Positions 12,602 through 20,271 of a stretch of 64,000 nt of DNA are shown here, piece by piece (position 1 is the stretch's first letter; every line of letters starts with the position of its first letter). A model generated the notes under the pieces. That model did no database searches and was not told where the DNA came from. It was given only the letters and a program-made list of their open reading frames with translations. Source of the DNA: Acinetobacter calcoaceticus (GTDB lineage: Bacteria; Pseudomonadota; Gammaproteobacteria; Pseudomonadales; Moraxellaceae); contig NZ_LS999521.1 of assembly GCF_900520355.1 (NCBI RefSeq), positions 3,348,001-3,412,000 on the forward strand, given 5' to 3'. Both the position numbers and the translations under genes were made by a program.

Positions 12602-13663
12602 ATGGCTTTAATTCGTAAGCGTCGTTTAACTGAACAGCAGCAACGTCGTATTGAAAAACAGCACAAAACTCGCCAAGAAGAGGCCGATACTTCACAAGAT
12701 CTGGACGGACTGGTTGTACAACACTATGGCCGCCAACTCGAAGTACAGGCACTCTCTGTACCTGAGCATCACCCAGAAAAACCTCAAGTTGCCGAAGGAG
12801 AGCCAGAACCCTTCTGGAAACCTATCGAACTCAAAAGCGTATGGCGCTGTCATACTCGAACAAACCTTGAGTTACTTGTGACTGGTGACCGAGTTAAATG
12901 GCAGGCTGACCCAAACACGGGTTTAGGCATTATTACTGCCATTCATCCACGCAACTCGTTACTTACCCGTCCAGACCGTTATCACAAAGTTAAACCAGTT
13001 GCAGCCAACATCAGTTTGATTGTGATTGTATTCTCCCCCCTTCCTGAACCAGCTCCGACATTAATCGACCGTTATTTAGTAGCTTGCGCAGACGCTAACA
13101 TTCCTGCACTTTTAGTCTTAAATAAATCAGATTTACTCACTGAAAACGACCCAATTCTTACGCTATTAGAAGAATATAAAACTTTGGGTTATGAGGTGAT
13201 GATTTGTCAGTCTAAAAAGGGAGATATTTCTGTTTTATCTGAACGTTTAGATGGCGAAACAGTAGCTTTCGTTGGCCAATCGGGTGTAGGAAAAAGTTCT
13301 CTAATTAACGTGCTCATTCCAGATGCAGAGCAAAAAACAAATATTATTTCTGAAAACTCTGCACTCGGTCAGCACACAACAACCTCTACACGTTTAATGA
13401 ATTTCGGTAAAAATGGTGCGTTAATCGACTCACCAGGAATTCGTGAATTTGGGCTTTGGCATCTTGATTTAGAAAAAATTCGTATGGGCTTTCCAGAAAT
13501 TGAAGCACATTTGGGTTCTTGCCAATTCCGTAATTGTACCCATACTCATGAAAAGAACTGTGGATTAAAACACGCTGTAGAATCTGGTGAAATTTTACCA
13601 CGGCGCCTAGATAGCTTTTTGCGTTTAAATGATGAGATTCAAGAAGCACAGCAAAAAAACTAA
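12602..13663 (+). CDS. rsgA: Ribosome small subunit-dependent GTPase RsgA
   Basis: RsgA assists late maturation of the 30S subunit. The G motifs are circularly permuted as expected: NKSD (G4) comes before GQSGVGKSS (G1), and DSPG (G3) follows. An OB-fold precedes the GTPase domain and a C-terminal zinc motif is visible in CQFRNCTHTHEKNC. The 353 residues fit the family, with a basic N-terminal arm (MALIRKRRLTEQQQRRIEK). A second ATG in another frame at 12598 leads to an immediate stop and is not the start. Confidence 0.95.
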   Translation: MALIRKRRLTEQQQRRIEKQHKTRQEEADTSQDLDGLVVQHYGRQLEVQALSVPEHHPEKPQVAEGEPEPFWKPIELKSVWRCHTRTNLELLVTGDRVKWQADPNTGLGIITAIHPRNSLLTRPDRYHKVKPVAANISLIVIVFSPLPEPAPTLIDRYLVACADANIPALLVLNKSDLLTENDPILTLLEEYKTLGYEVMICQSKKGDISVLSERLDGETVAFVGQSGVGKSSLINVLIPDAEQKTNIISENSALGQHTTTSTRLMNFGKNGALIDSPGIREFGLWHLDLEKIRMGFPEIEAHLGSCQFRNCTHTHEKNCGLKHAVESGEILPRRLDSFLRLNDEIQEAQQKN

Positions 13664-13688
13664 TTTTCTGTCCGCTTTACCCTTGAAG

Positions 13689-13723
13689 TGGTGATTTTGA
13701 TCACCATCTATATACGCTATACT
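13689..13723 (+). promoter_or_regulatory. Candidate promoter with palindromic operator-like site
   Basis: A perfect inverted repeat, TGGTGAT-TTTG-ATCACCA (13689-13706), is followed by a TATACT -10 element at 13718-13723. A TTGATC -35-like hexamer falls inside the palindrome with a 15-base spacer. The layout suggests the rhodanese-grxC-secB promoter with a possible overlapping operator. It could also be the terminator stem of rsgA, although no T-run follows. Confidence 0.45.
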
Positions 13724-13761
13724 CTAGGTCAATTTTGTTTTTAATTTTTTTTAGGTGACTT

Positions 13762-14178
13762 GTGGAACGCTGGTTAGAGTTTATGGGGAATCACCCCATT
13801 TTGTTTGGTACGCTCGGAGTCTTGGTCGTGTTGTTCTTCATTTTTGAAGGTCAACGTAACGGTCGTAAAATTTCACCACAGTCGCTTGGTATTTTAGTGA
13901 AAGCGAAAAATGCCATACTAATCGATTTGCGCGATAGTAAAGACTTCCGTGAAGGTCATATTAGTGGCAGCCGCAATATTCCTTTCAGCCAAATTGCAAG
14001 TCATGCTGAAGAATTAAAAGCAAGTGAGCGTCCATTGGTATTTATTTGCAACCTCGGACAAGTTGCTGGTAGTGCTTTGCAAAAAGTTGCTCACCATGAC
14101 AGCTATCGTCTTGATGGTGGTATTAGTAACTGGAAAGCACAAGGCTTACCTCTTGTAAAAAGCAAACCAAAAGCTTAA
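13762..14178 (+). CDS. Membrane-anchored rhodanese-like protein
   Basis: A 138-residue protein with an N-terminal membrane helix (about residues 12-29) and a single cytoplasmic rhodanese domain (about 40-135). The likely active-site Cys is residue 96 in FICNLGQVAGSAL, and the LIDLRDSKDFREGHISGSRNIPF motif is intact. It resembles E. coli YibN, which lies in the same place before grxC and secB. The sulfur acceptor is unknown; YibN-like proteins are thought to work at the inner membrane. The GTG start at 13762 is favoured because it gives the membrane helix its usual position. Only 11 bases separate it from grxC. Confidence 0.88.
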   Translation: MERWLEFMGNHPILFGTLGVLVVLFFIFEGQRNGRKISPQSLGILVKAKNAILIDLRDSKDFREGHISGSRNIPFSQIASHAEELKASERPLVFICNLGQVAGSALQKVAHHDSYRLDGGISNWKAQGLPLVKSKPKA

Positions 14179-14189
14179 GGAGAATTATT

Positions 14190-14447
14190 ATGGCTGCAAA
14201 TGTCATTGTTTACTCAACTTCTGTATGCCCGTATTGCGTTCGTGCTAAACAGTTACTTGAGCGTAAAGGTATTGCTTACAAAGAAGTAAATCTTTCTGTT
14301 GAAGCACCGGAAGTACGTGTTGAATTAATGCAACGCACCAATCATCGTACTGTCCCACAAATTTTTATTAACGATCAGTTTATTGGCGGTTTTGACCAAC
14401 TTTATGCTTTAGAGCGTGAAGGTAAACTTGACGAATTATTGGCTTAA
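14190..14447 (+). CDS. grxC: Glutaredoxin 3
   Basis: A small cytoplasmic thiol-disulfide oxidoreductase of 85 residues that uses glutathione. The active site is CPYC at residues 13-16, and the glutathione-binding TVPQIFI and GG-D segments (RTVPQIFINDQFIGGFDQL) are present. AAGGAGAA precedes the start. It sits between the rhodanese and secB genes, a conserved order. Confidence 0.96.
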   Translation: MAANVIVYSTSVCPYCVRAKQLLERKGIAYKEVNLSVEAPEVRVELMQRTNHRTVPQIFINDQFIGGFDQLYALEREGKLDELLA

Positions 14448-14474
14448 CATCGCATCCATATTAAGGAAAAAACA

Positions 14475-14927
14475 ATGAGCGAAGAACAACAAGTTCAACC
14501 ACAATTAGCTTTAGAGCGTATTTATACAAAAGATATTTCTTTTGAGGTTCCAGGGGCGCAGGTTTTTACTAAACAATGGCAACCTGAACTCAATATCAAT
14601 CTTTCTTCTGCTGCAGAAAAAATTGATCCAACTCATTTTGAAGTTTCTTTAAAAGTTGTGGTACAAGCCGATAACGACAACGAAACAGCGTTCATTGTAG
14701 ATATCACTCAATCAGGTATTTTCTTGATTGATAACATTGAAGAAGATCGTTTACCTTATATTTTAGGCGCTTATTGCCCAAATATTTTGTTCCCGTTCTT
14801 ACGTGAAGCGGTAAATGATTTAGTAACTAAAGGTAGCTTCCCACAGTTACTTCTTACTCCAATCAACTTTGATGCAGAGTTCGAAGCAAATATGCAACGT
14901 GCTCAAGCTGTTGAAGGTCAAGCTTAA
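14475..14927 (+). CDS. secB: Protein-export chaperone SecB
   Basis: SecB is the tetrameric cytoplasmic chaperone that keeps preproteins unfolded and passes them to SecA. The 150 residues fit. The conserved segments [19 protein letters not shown] and [35 protein letters not shown] are clear. AAGGAAAA precedes the ATG. It is the last gene of the rhodanese-grxC-secB unit and is followed by a strong terminator. Confidence 0.97.
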   Translation: MSEEQQVQPQLALERIYTKDISFEVPGAQVFTKQWQPELNINLSSAAEKIDPTHFEVSLKVVVQADNDNETAFIVDITQSGIFLIDNIEEDRLPYILGAYCPNILFPFLREAVNDLVTKGSFPQLLLTPINFDAEFEANMQRAQAVEGQA

Positions 14928-14948
14928 TTTTCTAGCTTCTCCTTGAAT

Positions 14949-14978
14949 AAAAAAACCGCGTCTATCGCGGTTTTTTTA
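14949..14978. terminator. Bidirectional terminator between secB and the aryl polyene cluster
   Basis: A short GC-rich stem (AACCGCG with CGCGGTT) around TCTAT has at least six As on one side and seven Ts on the other. It would end secB from the left and the long biosynthetic operon from the right. Confidence 0.9.
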
Positions 14979-14998
14979 TGTTTTGAATAATTAAAAAA

Positions 14999-15655
14999 TT
15001 AATGATCAAGAGAAATAAGCTGAATAGTAGGAAACTGAAATCCGCGGCAAGATAATTCCGAACGCCATGCCACTGTTAGCATCATATTGCCCAGAACAAA
15101 GTTTTGATAAGCAAATGTCCCAATAAGTGGATGAGAACATATTCCACCATTGTCTGTAGAATGTGCATAGGTATTTAAAGTGTTTAAGTCTAGCCGTATG
15201 CCAAGACCTGAAGCTTTTAAAACAGCTTCTTTAATCGTCCAGACTTTAAACCAGTATTCTCTATCTTGTTCTAAGCTTAGCCACGTTTCATATTCATCAG
15301 GATGAAATGCATGCTGGGCTAAAGCTTCTAAACGAACTTTACGGTCTAACTCTTCAATGTCTACGCCTATATCTTTAACATTCGCGCTCATTGCTAAAGC
15401 ATAATATTGTTGGCTATGAGAGTGATTGAAATCTAAATTATGATTCAATAAATATGGCTTGCCATGCTCATACTTTGCAAACGCTAAATCCGTTATTGTA
15501 ATTTGTAATTTCTGCGCTATCAGCTCGTTTCTAATGTTATGTATTTGCTGTTTTTTATAATGATTAAATGTACGAAAGTCAGGAAAATCTTGTTCAGATT
15601 TTAAAAGAAGCTGGGACAATGTCTGTGTGTAGACTTCAATATTACGCTTAGACAT
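14999..15655 (-). CDS. 4'-phosphopantetheinyl transferase (Sfp type)
   Basis: This enzyme attaches the phosphopantetheine arm of CoA to the active serine of carrier proteins. Both family motifs are clear: IGVDIEELDR for the magnesium/CoA site and the downstream WFKVWTIKEAVLKASGLGI. The 218 residues fit the Sfp/Gsp type, not the shorter AcpS. It is the last gene on the minus strand of the aryl polyene cluster, 24 bases after the preceding gene, so its likely substrates are the two cluster acyl carrier proteins. It could also serve siderophore carrier proteins elsewhere. Confidence 0.9.
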   Translation of the reverse strand: MSKRNIEVYTQTLSQLLLKSEQDFPDFRTFNHYKKQQIHNIRNELIAQKLQITITDLAFAKYEHGKPYLLNHNLDFNHSHSQQYYALAMSANVKDIGVDIEELDRKVRLEALAQHAFHPDEYETWLSLEQDREYWFKVWTIKEAVLKASGLGIRLDLNTLNTYAHSTDNGGICSHPLIGTFAYQNFVLGNMMLTVAWRSELSCRGFQFPTIQLISLDH

Positions 15656-15679
15656 TATCCCGCCCTTATTTACAATTAA

Positions 15680-16114
15680 TTAGAATTTAACCACGTCGCC
15701 TTTTAAGGTAACCCCCGCCATCATGGCACCTTTATAGCAATCGTAAGTTGTCGTACTTGTGGTTTCATTGGCTTTAAAATAGCTCACAATATTGGTAACC
15801 GCGTTTGCACCTTGTGCTTTAGCATTGTTTTGCATTTGGATGAGTGCTGAACGTAAAACCCAGTCACAAGACGTTGCAGCTGACTTACCAAAACCATTGG
15901 TTTTTTTATTGGTCACCGCATCTTTTTGAATCACTTTACCGCCAGATTTTGTACCATTTAAATAAAACTTTACTGAACCATCTAAAGTGCCATCTGCAAC
16001 TGCACGGTCTACAGCTTCTTTAAAATTGAACTGATGTACTTCATCTCCAGCCTGAACAGTGGCAGTAAAACCCGCACTTAGCATTGCTACAAATAAAAGT
16101 TTTTTATTTAACAT
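15680..16114 (-). CDS. Small exported protein of unknown function, cluster-linked
   Basis: A 144-residue protein with a signal peptide (cleavage likely after VQAG near residue 22). The mature part contains a segment reading SALIQMQNNAKAQGANAVTNIVSYFK, reminiscent of the GANAVVNVR-type repeats in YbjQ-like and SHOCT-adjacent small folds. It also has two cysteines (in TSCDW and YDCYKG) that could form a disulfide in the periplasm. Homologs in aryl polyene clusters are often labelled 'excinuclease ATPase subunit', which the sequence does not support: there is no Walker motif. It lies 11 bases after a ketosynthase gene in the same operon. Its function is unknown. Confidence 0.7.
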   Translation of the reverse strand: MLNKKLLFVAMLSAGFTATVQAGDEVHQFNFKEAVDRAVADGTLDGSVKFYLNGTKSGGKVIQKDAVTNKKTNGFGKSAATSCDWVLRSALIQMQNNAKAQGANAVTNIVSYFKANETTSTTTYDCYKGAMMAGVTLKGDVVKF

Positions 16115-16125
16115 TGTTGTGTTCC

Positions 16126-17352
16126 TTATTGTTTAACACGTTTAAAAATAAGCGAAGTATTAATTCCGCCAAAAGCAAAGTTATTGCTCATAATAATGTC
16201 AGCATCCAGAGTTCTTGGCTGCTGAACGATATAATCTAGATCGCCACACTGGGGATCGATTTCATCTAGATTTAAAGTTGGAATAAAACAGCCACGATTC
16301 ATCATTTCAATGCTCAGCCAAGCTTCAATGGCCCCACACGCTCCCAGCGTATGTCCAAAGTAGCTTTTTAAAGAGCTGATCGGCTTACGTCCCAAAACTG
16401 CTGCTGTCGCCTGACTTTCAGCCACATCACCCTGATCAGTTGAGGTGCCGTGCGCATTTACATAAGCAATATCTTTAGCCTCTACAGATGCATCTTTAAG
16501 TGCCAATTGCATACAGCGCCCCATCATTTCTGACTCGGGGCGAGTTACATGCTGACCATCAGTATTGCTACCGTAGCCAATCACTTCTGCATAGATATGG
16601 GCACCTCGAGCTTTGGCATGTTCGTATTCTTCCAAAATTAAACAGCCAGCCCCTTCACCAATCACTAAACCATCTCTTTTTGCATCAAATGGGCGTGGTG
16701 TTTTTTCTGGTTGGTCATTCATACCACTGGTCGCGAACAATACATCAAAAACCGCAGCACCTGCTGCACTGAGTTCTTCTGCACCACCAGCAATCATGAC
16801 CTGTTGTTTGCCATATTTAATGGCTTCATAGGCCTGCCCAATAGCCATAGAACCAGAGGTACAGGCACTTGACGTCGGTAAAGTTAAGCCTTTTAGGCCA
16901 AAATATACGGTCATGTTCACCGCACTTGTGTGGGCCATCATGCGGATATAGGTTGTTGCATTGATCTTACTCATGCTCTGATGAAGCAACATGCTAGCAA
17001 ACTCACCCACAGCCTCTACACTACCCGCAGAAGAACCAAATGCAACGCCAGTTTCTCCACTGTTCAAGATTTCGTGCCCAAGCAAACCTGCATTTTGCAA
17101 AGCAGTCTCGGCACAAACCACAGACATGAGCGCTACACGACCCATTCCCCGTGTAACTTTACGATTAAAATGCTTTGGCACATGAAAAGTTTCAACAGGT
17201 CCAGCAAGCTTGGTCCGAAGGTCAACATATTGCTCCCATTCCGGCATGTAGCGAATTCCGCTTTTGGCGGCTTCAAAATGAGCAAAAATCTCATCTGAGG
17301 TTTCCCCTAAAGAGGTAATCCCTGCCATTCCTGTCACGACAACGCGTTTCAT
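16126..17352 (-). CDS. Beta-ketoacyl-ACP synthase II-like (FabF type), aryl polyene cluster
   Basis: A condensing enzyme that should extend the polyene chain with malonyl-ACP. The catalytic triad is intact: Cys164 in SSACTSGS, His301 in NAHGTSTDQGD and His334 in YFGHTLGACGA. The 408 residues are normal for FabF-like enzymes. It overlaps the next gene upstream in the operon (the ketoreductase) by one base. By position it corresponds to ApeR of described aryl polyene systems. It is distinct from housekeeping FabF by operon context, not by motif. Confidence 0.92.
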   Translation of the reverse strand: MKRVVVTGMAGITSLGETSDEIFAHFEAAKSGIRYMPEWEQYVDLRTKLAGPVETFHVPKHFNRKVTRGMGRVALMSVVCAETALQNAGLLGHEILNSGETGVAFGSSAGSVEAVGEFASMLLHQSMSKINATTYIRMMAHTSAVNMTVYFGLKGLTLPTSSACTSGSMAIGQAYEAIKYGKQQVMIAGGAEELSAAGAAVFDVLFATSGMNDQPEKTPRPFDAKRDGLVIGEGAGCLILEEYEHAKARGAHIYAEVIGYGSNTDGQHVTRPESEMMGRCMQLALKDASVEAKDIAYVNAHGTSTDQGDVAESQATAAVLGRKPISSLKSYFGHTLGACGAIEAWLSIEMMNRGCFIPTLNLDEIDPQCGDLDYIVQQPRTLDADIIMSNNFAFGGINTSLIFKRVKQ

Positions 17353-18077
17353 CAGATAAGTCCCCCATTCACCGAGATAACTTGTCGGGTAATGTAGGAT
17401 GCTTCATCTGAACACAAGAATTTCACCACGCTAGCCACTTCATCAACTTGTCCCATGCGTTGCAACGGAATCATCTTAAGCGCATGCTCTTTGACTTCAT
17501 CTGTCACCATTTCCGTCTCAATCAGACCAGGCGCTACACAGTTGACGGTAATTTTTCGCTTGGCCAATTCCAAAGCTAAGGCCTTGGTCGCACCAATCAG
17601 ACCTGCTTTTGCAGCACTATAGTTAACCTGTCCACGGTTACCCATGATCCCAGAAACCGAAGATAGAGTGACGATACGGCCACCTTTACGCAAATGAATC
17701 ATTGGCATAACTAATGGTTTTAATACGTTATAAAAACCATCTAAGGAAGTCGAAATAACTTCATCCCAGTCTTGATCTGTTAAAGCTGGGAAAGCACCAT
17801 CATGGGTAAGACCAGCATTCAATACAACACCATAGAATGCGCCATGCTGCTCTACATCTTGTTCTAAAATTTGTTGAACGGTTTGGCGTTCAGTTACATC
17901 AAACATTAAATAATGGCTATTTTGCCCTAAAGCTTGAATCTCTTGTACGACTTGTTCTACATCTGCCTGACGCGAGCGTGCATGCACAGTTACATCAAAA
18001 CCCGCCTTTGCCAGTTGTAATGCAATCGCTTTCCCAATTCCTCGACTTGAACCCGTTACTAAAATTCGTCTTGTCAC
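17352..18077 (-). CDS. 3-oxoacyl-ACP reductase (FabG type), aryl polyene cluster
   Basis: An NADPH-dependent short-chain dehydrogenase that reduces the beta-keto group after each condensation. The Rossmann motif GSSRGIG is at residues 9-15, NAG near 88-90, and the catalytic Ser140, Tyr153 and Lys157 are intact (VNYSAAKAG). At 241 residues it matches FabG. It corresponds to ApeQ in described systems. It lies between the hotdog dehydratase and the ketosynthase genes. Confidence 0.93.
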   Translation of the reverse strand: MTRRILVTGSSRGIGKAIALQLAKAGFDVTVHARSRQADVEQVVQEIQALGQNSHYLMFDVTERQTVQQILEQDVEQHGAFYGVVLNAGLTHDGAFPALTDQDWDEVISTSLDGFYNVLKPLVMPMIHLRKGGRIVTLSSVSGIMGNRGQVNYSAAKAGLIGATKALALELAKRKITVNCVAPGLIETEMVTDEVKEHALKMIPLQRMGQVDEVASVVKFLCSDEASYITRQVISVNGGLI

Positions 18078-18099
18078 AATGTATTCCTAATTTTTGTGG

Positions 18100-18525
18100 T
18101 TATTCAAATGGTGTTTCTGTTGGTTCAAATACACTTAGCGTTGCCTGAATGCAGTGTTCAGCATATTGAATTTCACAGGAAAATTGCCCAAGTCCTTCAT
18201 GAAAATATTGTTGTTCTATTTGAATGATCAATCGTGAACCTAAAGCAAAATAAGGGATCGGTAAATTTAACTTACGTGTTCCCAATAAAAAACCGACTTT
18301 TGGCGCTTGTTTTGACTGTTGACCTTGCCAGCCTGAATAAGCGCTGATGGTTTGTGCCATAATTTCAATGCTTGCCCATGTCGGCAAACCTTCTGCTTCA
18401 CAAAACATCAGCTCTGGCGTAATCGTGAGTTCTGCTTGCGCTCGCCCTTCTGTAACCTCGGTTAAATGGTCAATAAAGACCATCGGTTGCTCATGAGGAA
18501 TATATTGAATTGCATCTAGTTTCAT
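18100..18525 (-). CDS. Hotdog-fold 3-hydroxyacyl-ACP dehydratase, ApeP-like
   Basis: A 141-residue hotdog protein. The N-terminal YIPHEQPMVFIDHL segment carries the HxxPM pattern of FabA/FabZ-related dehydratases in aryl polyene clusters, and ASIEIMAQTISAYSG follows as the central helix. It should remove water from the beta-hydroxyacyl intermediate to make the conjugated double bond. In Xenorhabdus the ApeP dehydratase works as a heterodimer with ApeI. Here the ApeI-like partner appears to be the C-terminal domain of the acyl-activating enzyme at 28162-29820. It overlaps the upstream ketosynthase gene by one base. Confidence 0.87.
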   Translation of the reverse strand: MKLDAIQYIPHEQPMVFIDHLTEVTEGRAQAELTITPELMFCEAEGLPTWASIEIMAQTISAYSGWQGQQSKQAPKVGFLLGTRKLNLPIPYFALGSRLIIQIEQQYFHEGLGQFSCEIQYAEHCIQATLSVFEPTETPFE

Positions 18526-19727
18526 CAGGGCTTCACTCCAAAAACAAGACTAATATTACTTCCCCCAAAAGCGAAAGAATTACTCATCACATAGCGAATG
18601 GGTTGTTTTAACTCAGCTTCTTGCACATAGTTTTGATCAGCCAAATCCGGATCAACCTCAACATTTTGATGCAACGGCAACCAACTTTGATCTTTTAGAA
18701 CTTGTTCACAAATAAAAGCTTCTATAGCGCCAGCTGCACCGAGGCAATGTCCAGTTTTGTGTTTGGTGCTACTTAATGCAACCAGATAATCACCAAAAAC
18801 TTGTCGTACAGCCTTAATTTCCATTGCGTCATTTTGTGGAGTTGCTGTGCCATGTAAGTTGATATAACCAATTTCTTGAGGGGAAATATGGGCCATATCT
18901 AGTGCACGCTGCATAGCTAGAACTGCACCTTTGCCTTCAGGATGTGGAGCCGAAATATGCCATGCATCCATCGATTCACCAGCACCCATTAACATGACAG
19001 GCGCTTGCTCTTTACTCAGTACAAAAAATGCAGCAGCTTCACCAATATTAATACCATCACGTTTCACGCCGCAGGGTTGGCAAATATAGTCAGATAAACT
19101 CTCGAGGCTATTAAATCCATTTAGTGTTAACTGGCATAAGGTATCGACGCCACCCACCAGTACAACATCGGCTAAATCTGCATGAAGTAAACGCTGCCCC
19201 GCGGCTAATGCTTTCGCGCTTGAAGAGCAAGCGGTTGAAATAGTATATGCAGGCCCTTCCCATCCTAGATACTGCTGCAATGCTTTTGCTAAACAGCTCA
19301 TTTCTTGTGGATAGTGAGATATTGATAGATCTGTTTGCCCTTGAAAATATTGCTTAAGTAACAATTCATTATCTGCAATACCAGAGGTAGATGTACCCAC
19401 CACAATCGCCAAACGTTTATTTTCAAAGGATGCCGTATAGGCTTTTAACTCTGTTTCAATTTCAGATAATGCGGTCAATGCAAAACGTAGATTACGTGAA
19501 TCTACAGATTGTAAAGCATCAGGTACATGCAAACATAATGGATGCGTATATTGTCCCACCCAAACATTACGATCAGCAATTAAATCATCTCGCAAACTTA
19601 AGGTTTGCTGTGGCTGTTGTAATGCCTGTTTGATTTGATTAAGTTCGCAACCTAATGCAGATAAACCGACACTTAATTGTATGCCTACTGCCATTGTGGC
19701 TGCATTTTCTGAAGGTAAATGTTTCAT
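18525..19727 (-). CDS. Beta-ketoacyl-ACP synthase, ApeO-like
   Basis: A second complete condensing enzyme of 400 residues. The nucleophile is Cys167 in ISTACSSSAKAL, and the two histidines are His292 in NLHGTATPQND and His327 in KTGHCLGAAGA. The sequence is clearly diverged from the other cluster ketosynthase. In described aryl polyene systems ApeO pairs with the chain length factor ApeC as a heterodimer; the chain-length-factor-like gene at 31691-32305 is the candidate partner. Its end overlaps the dehydratase gene by one base and its start overlaps the lipoprotein gene by four. Confidence 0.9.
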   Translation of the reverse strand: MKHLPSENAATMAVGIQLSVGLSALGCELNQIKQALQQPQQTLSLRDDLIADRNVWVGQYTHPLCLHVPDALQSVDSRNLRFALTALSEIETELKAYTASFENKRLAIVVGTSTSGIADNELLLKQYFQGQTDLSISHYPQEMSCLAKALQQYLGWEGPAYTISTACSSSAKALAAGQRLLHADLADVVLVGGVDTLCQLTLNGFNSLESLSDYICQPCGVKRDGINIGEAAAFFVLSKEQAPVMLMGAGESMDAWHISAPHPEGKGAVLAMQRALDMAHISPQEIGYINLHGTATPQNDAMEIKAVRQVFGDYLVALSSTKHKTGHCLGAAGAIEAFICEQVLKDQSWLPLHQNVEVDPDLADQNYVQEAELKQPIRYVMSNSFAFGGSNISLVFGVKP

Positions 19728-20269
19728 GGTGTAGGACTTTCTTCTGTCTGCAACGTATTTTCAATCGAACTCAGCGTCATGGTATAAGGGACTTGTTGAT
19801 TAATCAATTCAATGCTTCCTTGCCCTTGTTTAAGCTGCAACACAGGCTGCTTTTCAATATAAACAACCTGCATTCCTGCTTGTTGTTTCATCTCTACAGC
19901 TTGCTGTCCTAAATGTGAAAATTGAGGATACGTTGCAAATAAAAGATCGCGCACCACAAACTCAAAAGGCAATAAACGCATTTGATCAATACGTTGTTCA
20001 ACATGAACCCGATGCCCATCGAACTGTAACTTAAATAATTGTTGACCTGTCAGGCTCAAAGCCACCATATCCAGTACAGCACCCTTTTGCTGTTGGTATA
20101 ACAAGAAGCTAAAACTTTGCTGCTTCCACTGAACTTCAACCTGATCTTGTCGTTGATAAGCTTGTGCCTGCCATAGTGGGCTTTGCAGCCCTTTGGCGTG
20201 TGGCATGACCTGACAACCATTTAAAAATAAAAAGCTACTGAGTAATATCGTTGCCCATTTGCGTTGCAT
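19724..20269 (-). CDS. DUF3261 family lipoprotein
   Basis: A 181-residue predicted outer-membrane lipoprotein: the signal peptide ends in LFLNGCQ, a clear lipobox. The body is beta-rich and Gln-rich, matching the DUF3261 proteins found in aryl polyene clusters, where their exact role is open. With the LolA-like carrier and the MMPL exporter in the same operon, a part in moving or receiving the pigment at the outer membrane is a reasonable inference. It overlaps the ApeO-like gene by four bases. Confidence 0.8.
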   Translation of the reverse strand: MQRKWATILLSSFLFLNGCQVMPHAKGLQSPLWQAQAYQRQDQVEVQWKQQSFSFLLYQQQKGAVLDMVALSLTGQQLFKLQFDGHRVHVEQRIDQMRLLPFEFVVRDLLFATYPQFSHLGQQAVEMKQQAGMQVVYIEKQPVLQLKQGQGSIELINQQVPYTMTLSSIENTLQTEESPTP

Positions 20270-20271
20270 GA

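Noticed and set aside
15680-16114. Excinuclease ATPase subunit
   Set aside because: The protein has a signal peptide and no Walker motifs; that name appears to be an inherited error.
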